Assembly (NCBI RefSeq): GCF_000247815.1
Contig: NC_021674.1
Location: forward strand, 81,700,935-81,764,934
Reading direction: 5' to 3'
Length of the DNA stretch: 64,000 nucleotides
DNA from: Ficedula albicollis
Lineage: Eukaryota > Chordata > Aves > Passeriformes > Muscicapidae
Part shown: positions 12,825 through 28,914 of the stretch, one piece after another
Position numbering within the stretch: position 1 is the first letter of the stretch
Layout of the letters: each line of letters opens with the position of its first letter
Notes under the pieces: generated by a model
The model's input: only the letters and a program-made list of their open reading frames with translations
Told to the model about the DNA's origin: nothing
The model's database searches: none
Made by a program: the position numbers and the translations under genes

Positions 12825-15800
12825 CTATTCAAAATATGAAAGAAAAAAGCCCTGAAGCCATTGTTCCCAAGACACATTGTTAAAATATGTATAAAAAGCA
12901 CTACATTTTCCTCAAAGATATTAAGAAAAATCTGAAATCAGGTTACAACAAACCATAAAAAAAAGCTAAATTATTGCAAACAAATATCAGGAAATATTTA
13001 ATACGTATCCAACATCAAGACCTATTAAAAAACTCAAATAAATAATAAAAATCCCAACGTCACAAGCCAAACAAAAATCCCTAGAAAATTAATGCACTGT
13101 CTCTCCCAAAAAGCACTGCTTGTTCTAAACAAAGAGATTTCTTGCTGTCTTCTTTACTTCCTTTGAGCCCATCACCAGAAACCCCCATCTTTCCACAAAC
13201 CAGCCTTTCTGCAAACAGAAGACACCAATCTTTCTGAATCACTTCCAAGCAGAAGACAAGGAAGGATACATACAATAGTTACACACTATTCAAAGGACTT
13301 CTGTGCATCAACACTTCCTCTTACAAGACTTGCTATTCTAATCCAGTGATGCAACCCTACTTTGTTTTTACATTATTGTCCTCCAGGCACAACAAAAATA
13401 CATGTTTACCAGTGTTCTGTAATCATAGGCTTTTGCAATTTACCCAACATATTTTCATCATGCGGTAGTCTACACCAAGTAATTAAGATATTCTAGTTCC
13501 AGAACACCACTCTGTACTTTCATAGGTAATAGATTACTTTTTTTTTTAATATCAGAGGTTCAATAACCTTTTAAAAGAAATCAGTTTTTAAGGCTACTTT
13601 CACCCTAAGCAAATACAACTCAACAAGAAATGCTATTGTAGGACATCTGTGAAAAAGGCAGATTTGGTGCCCCTTTCAATAATGAGGGTATTATTGGGGG
13701 AGACCTATGGGACCTCTTTTTGCTTGGCTTGAGAAGAGACTTCACATTCAGTAGATGCTGTTCTCTTCTGTCTCAATTAAAGGGAAATGGGAAGAAAACT
13801 GCACGCAGAATCGAAAGAAGTGCAGGCTGAAGCATGACTGAAAAAACCAAACCAACCACGGAACAGGTATAAAGAAGCAGTATTCATCAGACTGTCTTCT
13901 ATGATAAGGAAACTTGCAAGAACTGAGAAAAACAAGAAAATGGCAGACAAAACTTAAAGAGCGGGATAGAAGGAGTCAATAAAAAGGCCAAAAATTATAA
14001 GGGTTCTGCACTCTTGATTCTGATGGCAGAGTAATAATGACAAATTGTCTCCAAGACAGAAGAGAAATGCAAACCATTATTTAAAAAACACATTCTGAGT
14101 GTCAAATTGATAGATCTCACAATGTCTCACGGGCATAAAGCACTTAGATACCAGTTTTAATTAAAAAAAACAAAAACAAAAACAAAAAACAAAACAACCC
14201 TTTTAATGCTGTTTCACTTTATAATAACCATATTTGGATTAAATCTCAAAAAAGATCAGGTTTGTTCTGGAAAACAGAACAAAAAAATTTCTCAGAGAGA
14301 CAGTTGCAAAACCACCAAAGTCTGATCTCCAAAAGGGAAATAAAGTATTAACACTGCAAAAAGAAGAACCACATCTAAAACGAGCACAGTTCCTATTTTG
14401 CCAGACACAATGGATGGAGAAAGAACTTGACACAGTAAATAATTCTTTTTGAGTGAAGAATGCATCAGAATCCTTTTTTATCCAGCTAAAGCTTAAATGC
14501 AACCACTTATGGCTGAGTGGAAGACAAGGCTCTGTCTTCCTCAAGTGCCTGAAAGACCTGAGAGCTGAGAGTGGTCTCATAAAGGATCATCAAAGGTTAA
14601 ACAAACCAGGTAGAGCACAGGGTTAAACAGGTAGCTTGCTTTCAGACTTAAAAACTAATCAGAACAATCCATTAATTTTAAAAACAAAATACATTAACAT
14701 CTTAAACTGAATAACTATGCTTTCAGACAAGCCTACCGTGCACTGGCTGTGCAAATTTAATCATTATGAAGTTTCATATAGAGAAGAAAAAATTCTCTGT
14801 TTTCTCACTACTCTACAGTTATGGTCTTATTTTTCTATCTTAAAAAAGTGGGGCTTTTTTCCAAAAAGAATTTATGCAAAGAATTTTTTGCATACTTTTT
14901 CCCACAATGAAATCTCACTTTTAGACAAATCATGAGCAGCCATAATAGGCATCCAGAGAGGATACTACATAAATGTTATGTATTATTTTTATAAACCTTG
15001 GACTACTTCTATTCTACAATCATTAAAATTATAGGAATGTCAATTGTTATGAGTTCTCATACATAAAAATAAACTTGTTTACTATGGTTTTCTTTTTGTT
15101 TAGTCTAAAGATATTCCACAATGTAGTTTTTAAAAATTTAATATTTCTATAATGTATTCTTATCAATACTTTCCTGTTCTCCTGATCTATAATAAAAATG
15201 CAGATTTAAAAACATTTGATTTTACAGCTGGTATTTCAATAAAATGTAAAGTTTGGTAGTGTCTATTTCCTTATAAGCACCACACCCTTATTCTTCCACG
15301 GTTTACTACTTCGAAAAAGTTAGATAAAAAATAAAATTTGGAAGATTAAAGAAAATGAAAAATAGCATTTTCTGCTACACCATCAGACAGCCCACAGAAC
15401 AAAAAATTTATCTTGTCATTACACAATCATCATTTGGCATGAGGGCCAAATTTCCTTGGAATGTTCATTATTTGTTTCTCTTTTTAAACAAAGATATGAA
15501 GAGCACAATCCTTCGGGGAATGTTTTTTCCTTTTTGTATGCCAGATGAGATGAGCCAAGTTTCTCAGACTGAAGGTTAAGCCATTCTCATGAGTCTGACA
15601 TTGGCAATCACTGACCTGTTAGATGGCCATTTTTAAATGGATGTCAAAAAGCAAATATACTTTCTCTCCCAGCAAAAAGCTTATCAATGAGGAAGAACCT
15701 ACTTAAGATATGCTACACCTTTCAAATAGTTCAGTGTAATTATATTTAAACAGTGATTGTAGAAGTAGGTCCTGACACTTACTATCTTCTACTTCACCTA

Positions 15801-18800
15801 GTGGGGATTAAAATATGGACACCACACACAGGGTACACCTGGATGTCTGTGGAGTCTTTGCACATGACTCTGACAAGGAAAGCAGGTGTCTGGGGCTGTG
15901 GATCTTCTTTTGCTGGGGGTTGTGCATAGTGTGTTCCCAGAGCAGCCTTCAGTTCCCTTCACCAATGAGGTGGTATTGGTTTTCCTCCAATTCATGTTAA
16001 AACAATATTGCTTCAGCTGTTTCCATGGCAAGTGCTCATTCTTCATATCTTTTGTACCTCAGTGCCTTCTGTCTCACCTCAACACAAACTATTCACCTCT
16101 TTAAGAAGCTGTAAATGTTTTTCACTGAAGCCAAAGGAATGTGGAGAGGAACAGCAGCTTCATCAAATCAATTCCATAAATGCAACTTTTATTAGATTCT
16201 GTTTTGATTTAATCACAAGGTTATAAGACTTGATTCATAAGATCTCCCTGATCTATTTTACCCCAAAGCTCCTCTTCAGGTTTGATTTGCTACTATTCCA
16301 CTCTCTTTTTTTTTTTTTTTTTCAAGCATCAGATAATTGCTCTATTTGTGTGCTTCACACCAATCTGCAATACTGAAATACTGGTACAGGTCCAGTGGCT
16401 GATTGCTTGAAGTGACTTGATGTATGCAGATTTGTGCTCCACAATCTCAATATTTGTTCCAAGTATTGCAAGAATCTGAGCTCACAAGCTTGCTCCTTTG
16501 AATTCCTCAGGGTTTCTGCTTTGCAATGCAATATTCCAAAGCATTTTTTAAACTGTGTACCATTTCAAGGGTGGCTATGGGATGCACAGTAAAAGAACTA
16601 GTAAGCAATTAAAAAGCAGATGACAACAAACTCTAATTTCATTGTAGTGCTATTGCTTTTTAAGCCATGTATAGTGCCCACATTTTAACCAGCAACAGCA
16701 GAAAAACATTTGTATTTAAATAGACTCAATACAAACACAGATTTGAATATACGGAAAACAGAAGCCTTGTCATTTGGTAATTTACTATGCTCTGCTTCCC
16801 CTCAGAAGCATTTAACAACATGAATAGCAAAATAAGTCCTGCAAATCCTACACCAGACTCTACAGATAAAATTCAAATATAGAAAATACATACATTCTTC
16901 TATAACCACAGATAAAGATTTTCCAATTACAGCTAATTACTCTGTTTCTAGATTGGCATTCCACAGTCTCAGAACTTTTCAAACAGGAATCTCTAACATC
17001 TTCTGAAGAATAAGAACCATTTGAGCTTGCTATTTTGGCCAACTGCTATTCAGTAGAAAAATGAAAGAAGAATCTCCTCCATACTACACAAACAAACAAA
17101 ACAAAAGAACCCCACCTAGCAGTATTATTAACTGTAACTAACCATTATGTCATTAGTATCCTGAACAGTCTGCAACACTTAGTAAGATTTATTATTGTGA
17201 CTAATAATTTCTCAGTACACTTTTCTAGTCATATTCACAAGCGGACACGGCACATTACATTCTTCCACAGAAAAAAAACAGCTCTGTTTTTGGTATTAAA
17301 ATTTCTTTCACAACAAAATTAAGTTAAATCAAATCTGTATAATAATCTGTGCATTACTCATACTAGCAATTTCGAAATCAACACAAGATGTTTTCTTGGG
17401 AGTGATTCTCATATTAAAAAAAAGAAAAAAACCCCTAAATACAACAAAACCTATGGTTTGTACTACAGAGGTTAGCTTAGGTACCCACTGGATGCGCACC
17501 CTCCTTACTTAAGAAGCTACAAAACAAGTTGATTCATTATTACATAAAAAAATTAAACTGCCAGTAAAAAGAAACTGAGTAAATTTTTTCTTCTTTTGCA
17601 TGCTCTTTACAGAAAAAAGACTGGAGTAAACCTAAGTCTATCAGTGAGCAGAGTCTGATGCAAGTACATCAGGTATACAAAATGTTTTTTCTGCTATTTC
17701 TGTCGTACAGTCTTCCAAAGGGTGGCTTACACCAGACAGGAGTCCATAAAGAGGAACAAGGAACAAGCTTAAAAATTCATAAGGAACGTACAACAAGCCT
17801 TCTCAGAATTCAACTGGTCTAGTTACTAAATAAATTTATAATTATAAACAAACCTTAAATGAATGTGCTTTGAAGCATATTTTTTCTGAAACTATAAAAA
17901 CCCCCCCCCAAATCTACACCTGTTTGTCAGAGGGGAGAAGAAAGTTACCAAAGGCTTCTCACTGTCATTGACAAATACATATTTCTTAAAATTGCTTCTT
18001 AAAAACTGAGTTTAGGGTGACATTTTAACCCTTCTACTCAATTCTATTTTATTACACCTTCTCAATATATAACAGGTGAACTACAAAACAGTTTCATATA
18101 TTGGACTGAAATTTTGATTTTTGACTCCAGACCCACCAACAGAAAACTACTGATTCCTTTTCTTTCAGCCCTTGAGCACTATTGCCTGCATACTGCTCAG
18201 GATTGTCTCAGTGTTTCTGGCAAATTATAACAGACATCATCTTTTCGAGAGTTAGGTACTTTTGCACTTCATGAATGCCAGAATCTTACACTAGAGTGTC
18301 TACTTTTAAAGTGTTGTTCTTCATGAGATCAAATCAAATATTCAGATTTCACAGATCTGAACTTACATAGCCAGTAAATGAAAGATGATGGTTTGCATCT
18401 TTCTTAAGGCTCAGGTCAACCATTAACTAAAATATTTTCTTCTATTAAAATAACATTCCCCCATTTTTCCTTTCTTACAGCAAATGATTTCTGAATTCTC
18501 TATACAATAAATTATAGCTCAATCAGTGATCATTTTACATCCAAAAATCAACAAAGCTCCAGACAGCCTTGTTTCTTATTCTAAATTATGCAAAACATCT
18601 AACACATCTTACTAAAAAACAGATGGCAACTTAAGTCAGAATAACATAACATAGAGAAAAATGGGAAAATGCTTCTTTGAAACTGTGGCTATTCTTCTAT
18701 TTACTTTCAACACTTACTTTTTCCCTTTGTTGACCATTACATTTGAATAAGCAATATTTCAGTATAAATCTAGTACTGGTCACTATTTCCCTCATATTCA

Positions 18801-19060
18801 ATTACACATTTGAAGAAAAAAAAAAAGCCACCTAGAATTTACCACGCACTCAATTTGACAAGTCTTCAAAGTGTTGCCTCCTTGAACTTTATTTCATCTC
18901 AGTTCACAGAGTTACCATCGTTCCACACAAATCTTAAATTTTGGCAGCAATATATCTATCAAAGAAGTGTAAACAATTTGATTAAAGACATTTTAAAAAT
19001 AATCATCTCATTCTCACAGCTGGCATTTGAACAATACCAAATATTCAAGAACTATTGTTA
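12825..19060. other. DOP1A intron 1, proximal part
   Basis: About 6 kb of AT-rich intron. I see simple-sequence patches such as an AAAAAC-type run (about 14164-14195), a T run (about 16303-16322) and a C run (about 17901). The scattered ORFs of 60-113 codons look random. Confidence 0.65.
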
Positions 19061-19062
19061 AA

Positions 19063-19160
19063 TCATAGAATGTTTTGAATTAGAATGGACCTTAAAGTGC
19101 ATCTAGCTCCTACTCCTCTGCCGTGGGCAAGCAGACCTTCCACCAGAGCACAAAAGATAA
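19063..19160 (-). mobile_element. CR1 LINE 3' end fragment, minus orientation
   Basis: AATCATAGAATG...AGAATGGACCTTAAAG...CCGTGGGCAAG is the reversed terminal CR1 sequence. The fragment is only about 100 bp. Confidence 0.75.
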
Positions 19161-19295
19161 ATGTCCTGGAGTCACCAGTCACTTTCACAACGCTGAGCCA
19201 AGCAGAAACATAAAATCCTTACTCTAAAATTATGTGTAACATTGTCTATAGTGTATCAACTACTGCTCCCTTGACCAAAAGAAACTGCTGCCATG

Positions 19296-22150
<2,855 letters not shown>

Positions 22151-22169
22151 CAAACAGAAAACAGTGACA

Positions 22170-22768
22170 GGAGATTACAGGCTGAGCCCACTTACACCAG
22201 AGGAGTACAGTTCACTTTCTCCACAGCAGCTGGTAGGGGGCTGTTTTAGATTTGTGCTGAACATGGCTGATAATACAGAGATATTCTTGTTATTTCTGGA
22301 CAGGCTTATACAGAGCCTTATACAAGCCTTTTCTATTTTTTGGTACTGCCATGCTGGTGAGCAGGCTGGAGGCACATGGGAAGTTCAGAGGAGACAGATA
22401 CGGTACAGGTGACCCAAAATGGCCAAAGACATGACAACATGACATCATGCTTAGCATACAAAGAAGGAGGAAGGGGGAATGGTGTGTGGGGGAATTGGTA
22501 GCGATGGTGTTTGTTTTCCTCCCAAGCCACCACTAGGTGTGATGGGGCCCTGCTCCCCTGGAGAGGGCTGAACACCTGCCTGCCCATGGGAAGGGGTAAA
22601 TTAATTCCTTGTTTTGCTTTGCTTGTGTATCTGCTGCTTTTCCTACTAAACTGTCCTTATCTCAACCCACGAGTTTTCTTCCTATTGTCCTTCTCATTCT
22701 CTCCCTTGTCCTGCAGGTGGGGAAATGGGGCTTGGCCACTGGTTAGGGTTGATCCACAGCATCACATC
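22170..22768 (+). mobile_element. Endogenous retrovirus solo LTR, plus orientation
   Basis: Resembles the common passerine LTR family from memory. Landmarks in order are CAGCAGCTGGTAGG, GATTTGTGCTGAA, TATACAGAGC...GCAGGCTGG, GACATCATGCTTAGCATA, GGCTGAACACCTGCCTGCCC, TCCTTGTTTTGCTTTGCTTG, ACTAAACTGTCCTTATCTCA and CCCACGAGTTTTCTTCC. No flanking internal coding sequence is visible, so it is probably a solo LTR. It is diverged, and its 5' edge is approximate. Confidence 0.75.
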
Positions 22769-23884
22769 ACCCACACAACTGCTGTGCCTGCGACGAGCAT
22801 TTCCAATGGTCTGGAAAGCATGCCAATAATCTTACACAGGAAAAGCACTGCCTCTGTTGTGAACAGAACCATCCACTCAAATGCACAGCCACTCCAGTAA
22901 TGGAAAATATATGATACCTTTTCTTTGCAAAAAGCTGCTTAAATATATATTGCCACAGCTGCTACCAAAAAGTTGGGAAAGCAAGACATTCAGGGAGCTA
23001 GAAATGTAGCCTTTGCCCATATAATTTCCAGGCTGCTTAGTGTCCAAAAGTGCCAATTCTCATGCCAATGAAAACAAAACCACAAATTATGCTGTAAATA
23101 TTCTGCCTGTTTCCAAACTGACATCCCCACTCATAACATTCATACATGCTATATTGGAGATTACTGTACTTTTTGGATAATCACAATACTTAGCCATCAC
23201 ACTGTGAGCGAAAGATCTACTATGTTCCATCCTCTTTCTGAAAAGATACCAACATAAAAAAACAAACAAACAAACAAACAAAAAACCACACAAACAAAGA
23301 GAACAAATTTGACAGCCAGGCCTGTTTAAGTATTTAACACAGGCCAAGGCTCAGCAGCAAAATGAAAAGACAAGAATCTTCAACATTATAATGTGGCCCC
23401 TTTATTACCTGCAAGCATCTAGCCTGTTACTCTCTAGATACAGTCTTCCCAACTCTTCCCACTCCTACAGCCAGAATACAGGTATCAGTAACACTCTGCA
23501 GTTAACCTGAGAACCGTAACACTTTCACTATTACTGCATACTGAAAGAAGATCCAGGAGTGAAAGGGTTCTTGCCATCGGCAACAAAAACAACGGTTGAG
23601 TCACCCAGAATAAGCTCTTTAAAACCTGCACATCATATCTAACATATTTTAGGTCACTTAAAGACATAAATTGTTCAGGCTTCTCTGGTTATTGTCACAT
23701 GTACGAAAATATTATTTCTTAAAACATTTAACACCAGAAGCTGTCATATATTTATGCTTTTCAAACTAGCATCACCAGATTTAAGGCCATCTCTGCATCA
23801 ACAGATGAAATTTAACCCTGCACCACACAACCCAGTGACAGTCGTATGCCCCGTGTATCCTTCTAAATACAACACGCAGTAACT
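22769..23884. other. DOP1A intron 1, distal part
   Basis: AT-rich sequence with an AAAC repeat patch at about 23258-23285. Nothing else is recognised before the CpG island. Confidence 0.7.
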
Positions 23885-23904
23885 CCAGCAACCAGGAATC
23901 TCAC

Positions 23905-24120
23905 CTAAAAGAGGCCCACAGCCCCCTGGACGCTCAAGGTCAAAGCAGGACGACCCTGGCAGCCCAACGCCAAGGCAGGCGGGATGAGCTCCGTGGGGAA
24001 GCTCCACCACGAAGGGCGAAGCCAGGCCCCGCTGGCCGCTGCCGGGGTGCGGGCGCGGGGAGAGACTCCGCACCCCAAAACTCGGGGCTGCGGAGAGACA
24101 GAGCCCGGAGGGGAGGGGTG
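23905..24120 (-). other. DOP1A: Candidate non-coding first exon of DOP1A (5' limit unknown)
   Basis: Inside the CpG-rich block the minus strand shows a strong donor, TTTTAG|GTGAGA, with its GT at 23904-23903. A transcript starting in the island and spliced here to 12824 would supply the missing 5' UTR. The exon start is a guess, and the true start could be inside the adjoining N gap. Confidence 0.35.
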
Positions 24121-24444
24121 CACAGGTGCCACAGGTTAATTGATGCAGCGCAATTAACAGGCTATAACCGCTCTCCCCGGCTTCCTCAGCACCTGCCCCT
24201 CGCACACAGCCCAGTACGGCCCAGCCGTCGTCCGCCACGACGGTGCCGGCGGGGAGGGCAGAGCAGAGCAGATCAGAGGGCCGGCTGGGCTCCAGGGGCG
24301 GACCCTCCCCAACAGCGGCGCGGCGACGAGGGTAGAGAGAGGGGAGGAGGAGCAGCAGCCGCCGCCGGGCGGGGGCAGCAGCCGCCGCCGGGCCGCGCTG
24401 CGTGGCCGCACCAGGGTCCCGGGGAAGGAGCGGAGGGAGCGGCG

Positions 24445-25159
24445 NNNNNNNNNNNNNNNNNNNNNNNNNNNNNNNNNNNNNNNNNNNNNNNNNNNNNNNN
24501 NNNNNNNNNNNNNNNNNNNNNNNNNNNNNNNNNNNNNNNNNNNNNNNNNNNNNNNNNNNNNNNNNNNNNNNNNNNNNNNNNNNNNNNNNNNNNNNNNNNN
24601 NNNNNNNNNNNNNNNNNNNNNNNNNNNNNNNNNNNNNNNNNNNNNNNNNNNNNNNNNNNNNNNNNNNNNNNNNNNNNNNNNNNNNNNNNNNNNNNNNNNN
24701 NNNNNNNNNNNNNNNNNNNNNNNNNNNNNNNNNNNNNNNNNNNNNNNNNNNNNNNNNNNNNNNNNNNNNNNNNNNNNNNNNNNNNNNNNNNNNNNNNNNN
24801 NNNNNNNNNNNNNNNNNNNNNNNNNNNNNNNNNNNNNNNNNNNNNNNNNNNNNNNNNNNNNNNNNNNNNNNNNNNNNNNNNNNNNNNNNNNNNNNNNNNN
24901 NNNNNNNNNNNNNNNNNNNNNNNNNNNNNNNNNNNNNNNNNNNNNNNNNNNNNNNNNNNNNNNNNNNNNNNNNNNNNNNNNNNNNNNNNNNNNNNNNNNN
25001 NNNNNNNNNNNNNNNNNNNNNNNNNNNNNNNNNNNNNNNNNNNNNNNNNNNNNNNNNNNNNNNNNNNNNNNNNNNNNNNNNNNNNNNNNNNNNNNNNNNN
25101 NNNNNNNNNNNNNNNNNNNNNNNNNNNNNNNNNNNNNNNNNNNNNNNNNNNNNNNNNNN
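24445..25159. other. Assembly gap (715 N)
   Basis: A run of N replaces the core of the CpG island. Two near-identical 20-bp copies beginning CGTGGGATTGTTTATCT and CGTGGGGTTGTTTATCT (25160-25199) adjoin its right edge. Confidence 0.99.
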
Positions 25160-25259
25160 CGTGGGATTGTTTATCTCCGCGTGGGGTTGTTTATCTGGCC
25201 TGATACTCAACGAGTTTACAAATACAGCGCAAGTAAAAATGGAACGTGAGCGGCTCTTT

Positions 25260-25735
25260 AGAAAGTTATACTGCAACGGGTTGCCCGGTGAAGCTGTGGA
25301 TGGCCCATCCCTGGAAGCATTCGAGGCTGGATAGGATGGGGCTCTGAGCAACCTGGTCTAGTAGAAGGTGTCCCCGCTCATGGCAGCGGGGGTTGGAAGA
25401 TGATCTCTAAGATCACAGAATCGATTAGGTTGGATAAGATGTCTGACATCATCGAGTCCAACCTATGATCAAACACTACCATGTTAACCACACCATGGAA
25501 CTAAGTGCCACGTCCAGCCACCTGCAGGAACTGTGACTCCACCACCTCCATGGGCAGCCCATTCCAATGTCTAACCACCCTTTCTGTGAAGAATTTCCTC
25601 TGAATGTCCAACCTGAACCTCCCCTGGCACAGCTTATGACTATGTCCTCTTGTCCTGTCTCTGGTTGCCTGGCAGAAGAGGCCAACCCCCACCTGGTCCC
25701 TTCCAACCCAAAGTGGTCTGTGATGCTATGGATGG
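25260..25735 (+). mobile_element. CR1 LINE 3' fragment, plus orientation, interrupted
   Basis: The left part (25260-25414) holds GGGTTGCCCGGTGAAGCTGT, GAGCAACCTGGTCTAGTAGA and TTGGAAGATGATCTCTAAG. Its continuation, GTCCCTTCCAACCCA, appears at 25697-25735. The 282 bp between is a second CR1 in the opposite orientation. Confidence 0.8.
25415..25696 (-). mobile_element. CR1 LINE fragment nested in the plus-strand CR1
   Basis: A reversed CR1 tail: ATCACAGAATCGATTAGGTT at its 3' end, then CATGGGCAGCCCATTCCAATG, CCCTTTCTGTGAAGAATTTC and TGGCAGAAGAGGCCAACCCC. It sits precisely between the two halves of the other CR1, so it inserted later. Confidence 0.8.
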
Positions 25736-28230
25736 TATTGGAAGGAATTTTTACTGAATTGCAAAAGTGATTTTTCAACTCCTTTTTTACAGTTCCCCAG
25801 TGTAAAGGGTACAGCTCTTTGACTGTAATCTGTTAGTTTTAAAGTCATCATTATAGTTCTCAAATTTAAGCAGGCTTCATAATAGCAAACAGCTTATGGT
25901 TATAAATGACTTGAGTAACTGAAAAAAAAAAGAAAAAGAAAAATTACATGATTAATATTTTAGGACAAGTATTCCTAAAATATTGCCAGGGGAAAATCTC
26001 ATAGTATTTATAAATTTTCTACTCAGTGACTTATGTTGCCAGACAATATTTAATGAAATCTAATTTTATTCTCCAGACTTGGGATAATAATAAAGAGTAA
26101 ATGCAATTCCTTTTCTCATTAAACTATACCAGAAATCGGTACATGAAAAATAGTTACTTTCTGGAAAGCTTACAATTTCCACTGGTTTTCTGAGGCATCA
26201 AGTATGACTATATATGTCATATATTTTTAATTAAAGTAGTGCACCTAATATTTTTTTCTTTGAAGATATTATAAATGCCTTTGAGATGTAACTGTTAACT
26301 AGGTTGATTGTGCTTTTTGAGCTATTTAACAGTGGTGAACTTCACAGAGGGGAAGTGACTGACAATAACTGACCATGTGCGCTTTTACATGCTACTGCAT
26401 TGCAGAGCAGTTGGATTTCTAAGCTTCCCTTGTGCTGAATTTAGTAGTGGCTCAGAGCTCCAAAACACTTCTTTCAAATTGTCTCATCAACTTTATGTGC
26501 AGTGACAATCAAAAAAACATTGTACATTGTTGGGAAGAATATTGAGAACAAGACAGAGGTAGTTGTTTGGCTGCTGTGTAAAAGGCTGCTGCAGCCTCAG
26601 ATTGATTACGGCATCAATTCTTGTCTTCACAGCTCAAGAGGGATGTGGAGAAGTGGGGAAAGGCAATGTGGAGAGATGTCACTGCTATATTACAGCAAGA
26701 GCAATAATGACTGTGACTGTTTGATGCACAGAGAGAAGGCAGGGGAGAGGATTGATCAAATTCCACAAAATCATGAAAGGCAATAAAGTTATTGTTAACC
26801 AAACCCCCCAGTATGAGAATAAGGAGGCACAGAAATTTCTTTTCTGCAAAGGAGAAAACTGCACCAGGGGCTGGGGACTTGGACACTATCTGTAGGTTGA
26901 AGGATGCATCATTCTTATTGATGACAGATCCATAAGTGGACACTGAAGGAATTGGGTAGGAATGTACCCACAGGGGAAGTACCTGGAAGCAACCACACTA
27001 TGGAGCTCTTCCTTATTAGTACCTTGTTCTTCTAATGATGGAGTCAAAATACTGGGCTGGGTGCAGCGCTGATGTTAGGTGCACTTGCTCTGTAGGAAAT
27101 TTACCTTCCTTTCTCTGTAATTATTTCACAGCAGAAATGGTGAGAAACATGTAACAGACAATTTTTAATAAGTGAGGCTCACACCCTACAAACACTTAAG
27201 ATTTTTCATAACTTCATAACTTTGGGTGACATCAAAGATCCTTTTACTAATACTAGGAGTCAATTCTCCTATAATTACATGGGGTTTATGTTTGACGTAT
27301 GACCTACTTGTCCACAACAATTTAGCCCAGAATATGTACATTCGTTTGTGAATGAATTGGAAATGAAACCCATCATGTAGACTAATTATTCTTCTTCCTT
27401 AAAAAAAAAAAAGAAAACAAACAACAACATCAAAACCTCAGAATAGCATGTAGACAGTATACTCCCATCTTAGAATACTTCAGTATATTCATGCTTCATG
27501 AAAAACAAAATAACTCAGTTGAAACTGTTGACTATTGTCTGCTGCATTTTTTCCCACAAAATCTAACCTTGCTCCATTTTCTTCTTTGGGACTCCTACTT
27601 GGTTTTGATAACTCCAAGGACTAAGATTACTTCACTATAATCATGTCTTTGATAATAAATTGCTATAAAAGTAACCTGTGCAAATTTCCCTGTTTGTTTG
27701 AAGCTTTGCAGATCATGTTTTCAAACAACTATCTGCAACCAAAGAAGGTCTTATGACTTCACAGAAAGTAAACACTTTTAACATTGTGGCAAGATTCCTT
27801 TTATACAAAGTGAAAGTTTCCTTGGTGTCCTTGAATACTGAACATCAGCTTTGAGGGCGGCATCCTGGATGAAGTGTGCAGTAGTGAAAGTGCTCATATG
27901 GTAAGGGAAAGTTACACAAGTGTCAGGGTGGACTTACAGACTCTCGATAAAAGATCTCATGAAAGGCAGGAGAAACCTCACCCCAGAGCACCAGCTGCCT
28001 GTGTGAAGAGCCTGTTTGCTATGAGTACACAGTGACAGCATTCAAGAGCTGGGTGCACGTGGATCTGAAGTAATTTGGGCAGACTTGTAAAGCTGCAAGA
28101 AATGGTGGAGACGGCTTTTTTCACAAGGCAAGGGGTCAGTAGTGGTGCATGACCTGCCACAAGACACAATCCCCAGTGCTGGGGAGCCTGCCCCATCTCA
28201 GCAGAGGCCTCTGCTCAGACTGAACTTTGC
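25736..28230. other. Intergenic sequence between the two CpG islands
   Basis: Mostly AT-rich. A short stretch at about 26720-26850 (AAAATCATGAAAGGC...CCAGTATGAGAATAAGGAGG) looks like an old, weakly preserved CR1-type LINE on the plus strand. 27841-28200 is G+C-moderate and unassigned. No gene is seen. Confidence 0.5.
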
Positions 28231-28231
28231 A

Positions 28232-28700
28232 GTCATGATGGGGTGACCCCAGCCGGTTAGCTACTCAGGGGTAGATGCAGAAGAGCAAAAAACTGTGTGT
28301 TAAGACAATGATGTTTTAGTAGATGAGGGAAAGAGGAACAAAAAATCCTCCCAAACATACAATCACTCACCATCTCCCTCAACAAGACTGCTGATGTTCA
28401 GTCAGTATCTGAGCAGTGGTCACTTTGGAAAGACTGTGCCCTGAGATTTTACTGCCACGCTGTGTGTAATACCGACGTTATGTGCCATGAAACATCACCT
28501 TGGTCGATTCAAGTCGGCTGCACGACCTCTCCCCCTGTCCCAGGCTCTTCCCCACCTCCAGCCTACTTGCTGGGCGGTGCGGAGCGAGACACTGAGGAGG
28601 CCTAAACAGTGTCCAAACACCGTTCAGCAATAGCTGAAACAGAAACTTATTATCAACTCCGTTTGGCCACGAATCCGGAGCACAGGCACAGCCCACAGTT
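28232..28700 (-). mobile_element. Endogenous retrovirus LTR, minus orientation
   Basis: Reversed passerine-type LTR landmarks: GGTGACCCCAGCCGG, AACTGTGTGTTAAGACAATG, CCTCCAGCCTACTTGCTGG, AACACCGTTCAGCAATAGCT and TTATTATCAACTCCG. It appears related to the LTR at 22170-22768 but in the opposite orientation and heavily diverged. The edges are approximate. Confidence 0.6.
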
Positions 28701-28914
28701 CTTGTGGGGAGGGCCCGAGAGAACGGGCCCAGGCTCCTCCCGGCGGTGGTATGGCAGGAAGGCAGATGATAGCCCGATGTTGGCACAGAAGAGACTGGGC
28801 ACAAGAAAACCCCTGAGACCAGCCGGTTGTGCAGAGCTTGTCCTTGGGGCTCGGGACCCGACGGGACTCATCCCTGGCCCCCAGGCCTGACTCTACCGCC
28901 AGCCGCGGCCATGT

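Larger units (their letters stand above)
23885..25159. promoter_or_regulatory. CpG island, probable DOP1A promoter, broken by an N gap
   Basis: Composition changes abruptly from AT-rich intron to G+C-rich, CpG-dense sequence at about 23.9 kb, and stays so to the gap at 24445. GCCGCCGCCGGGC-type runs are present at about 24358-24395. Being upstream of DOP1A and facing UBE3D, it is the natural DOP1A promoter. The right-hand edge is hidden in the gap. Confidence 0.6.

Noticed and set aside
23798..25351. 517-codon minus-strand open frame across the first N gap
   Set aside because: Most of it is N, and the remainder is CpG-island and CR1 sequence. Any DOP1A exon there is probably non-coding.
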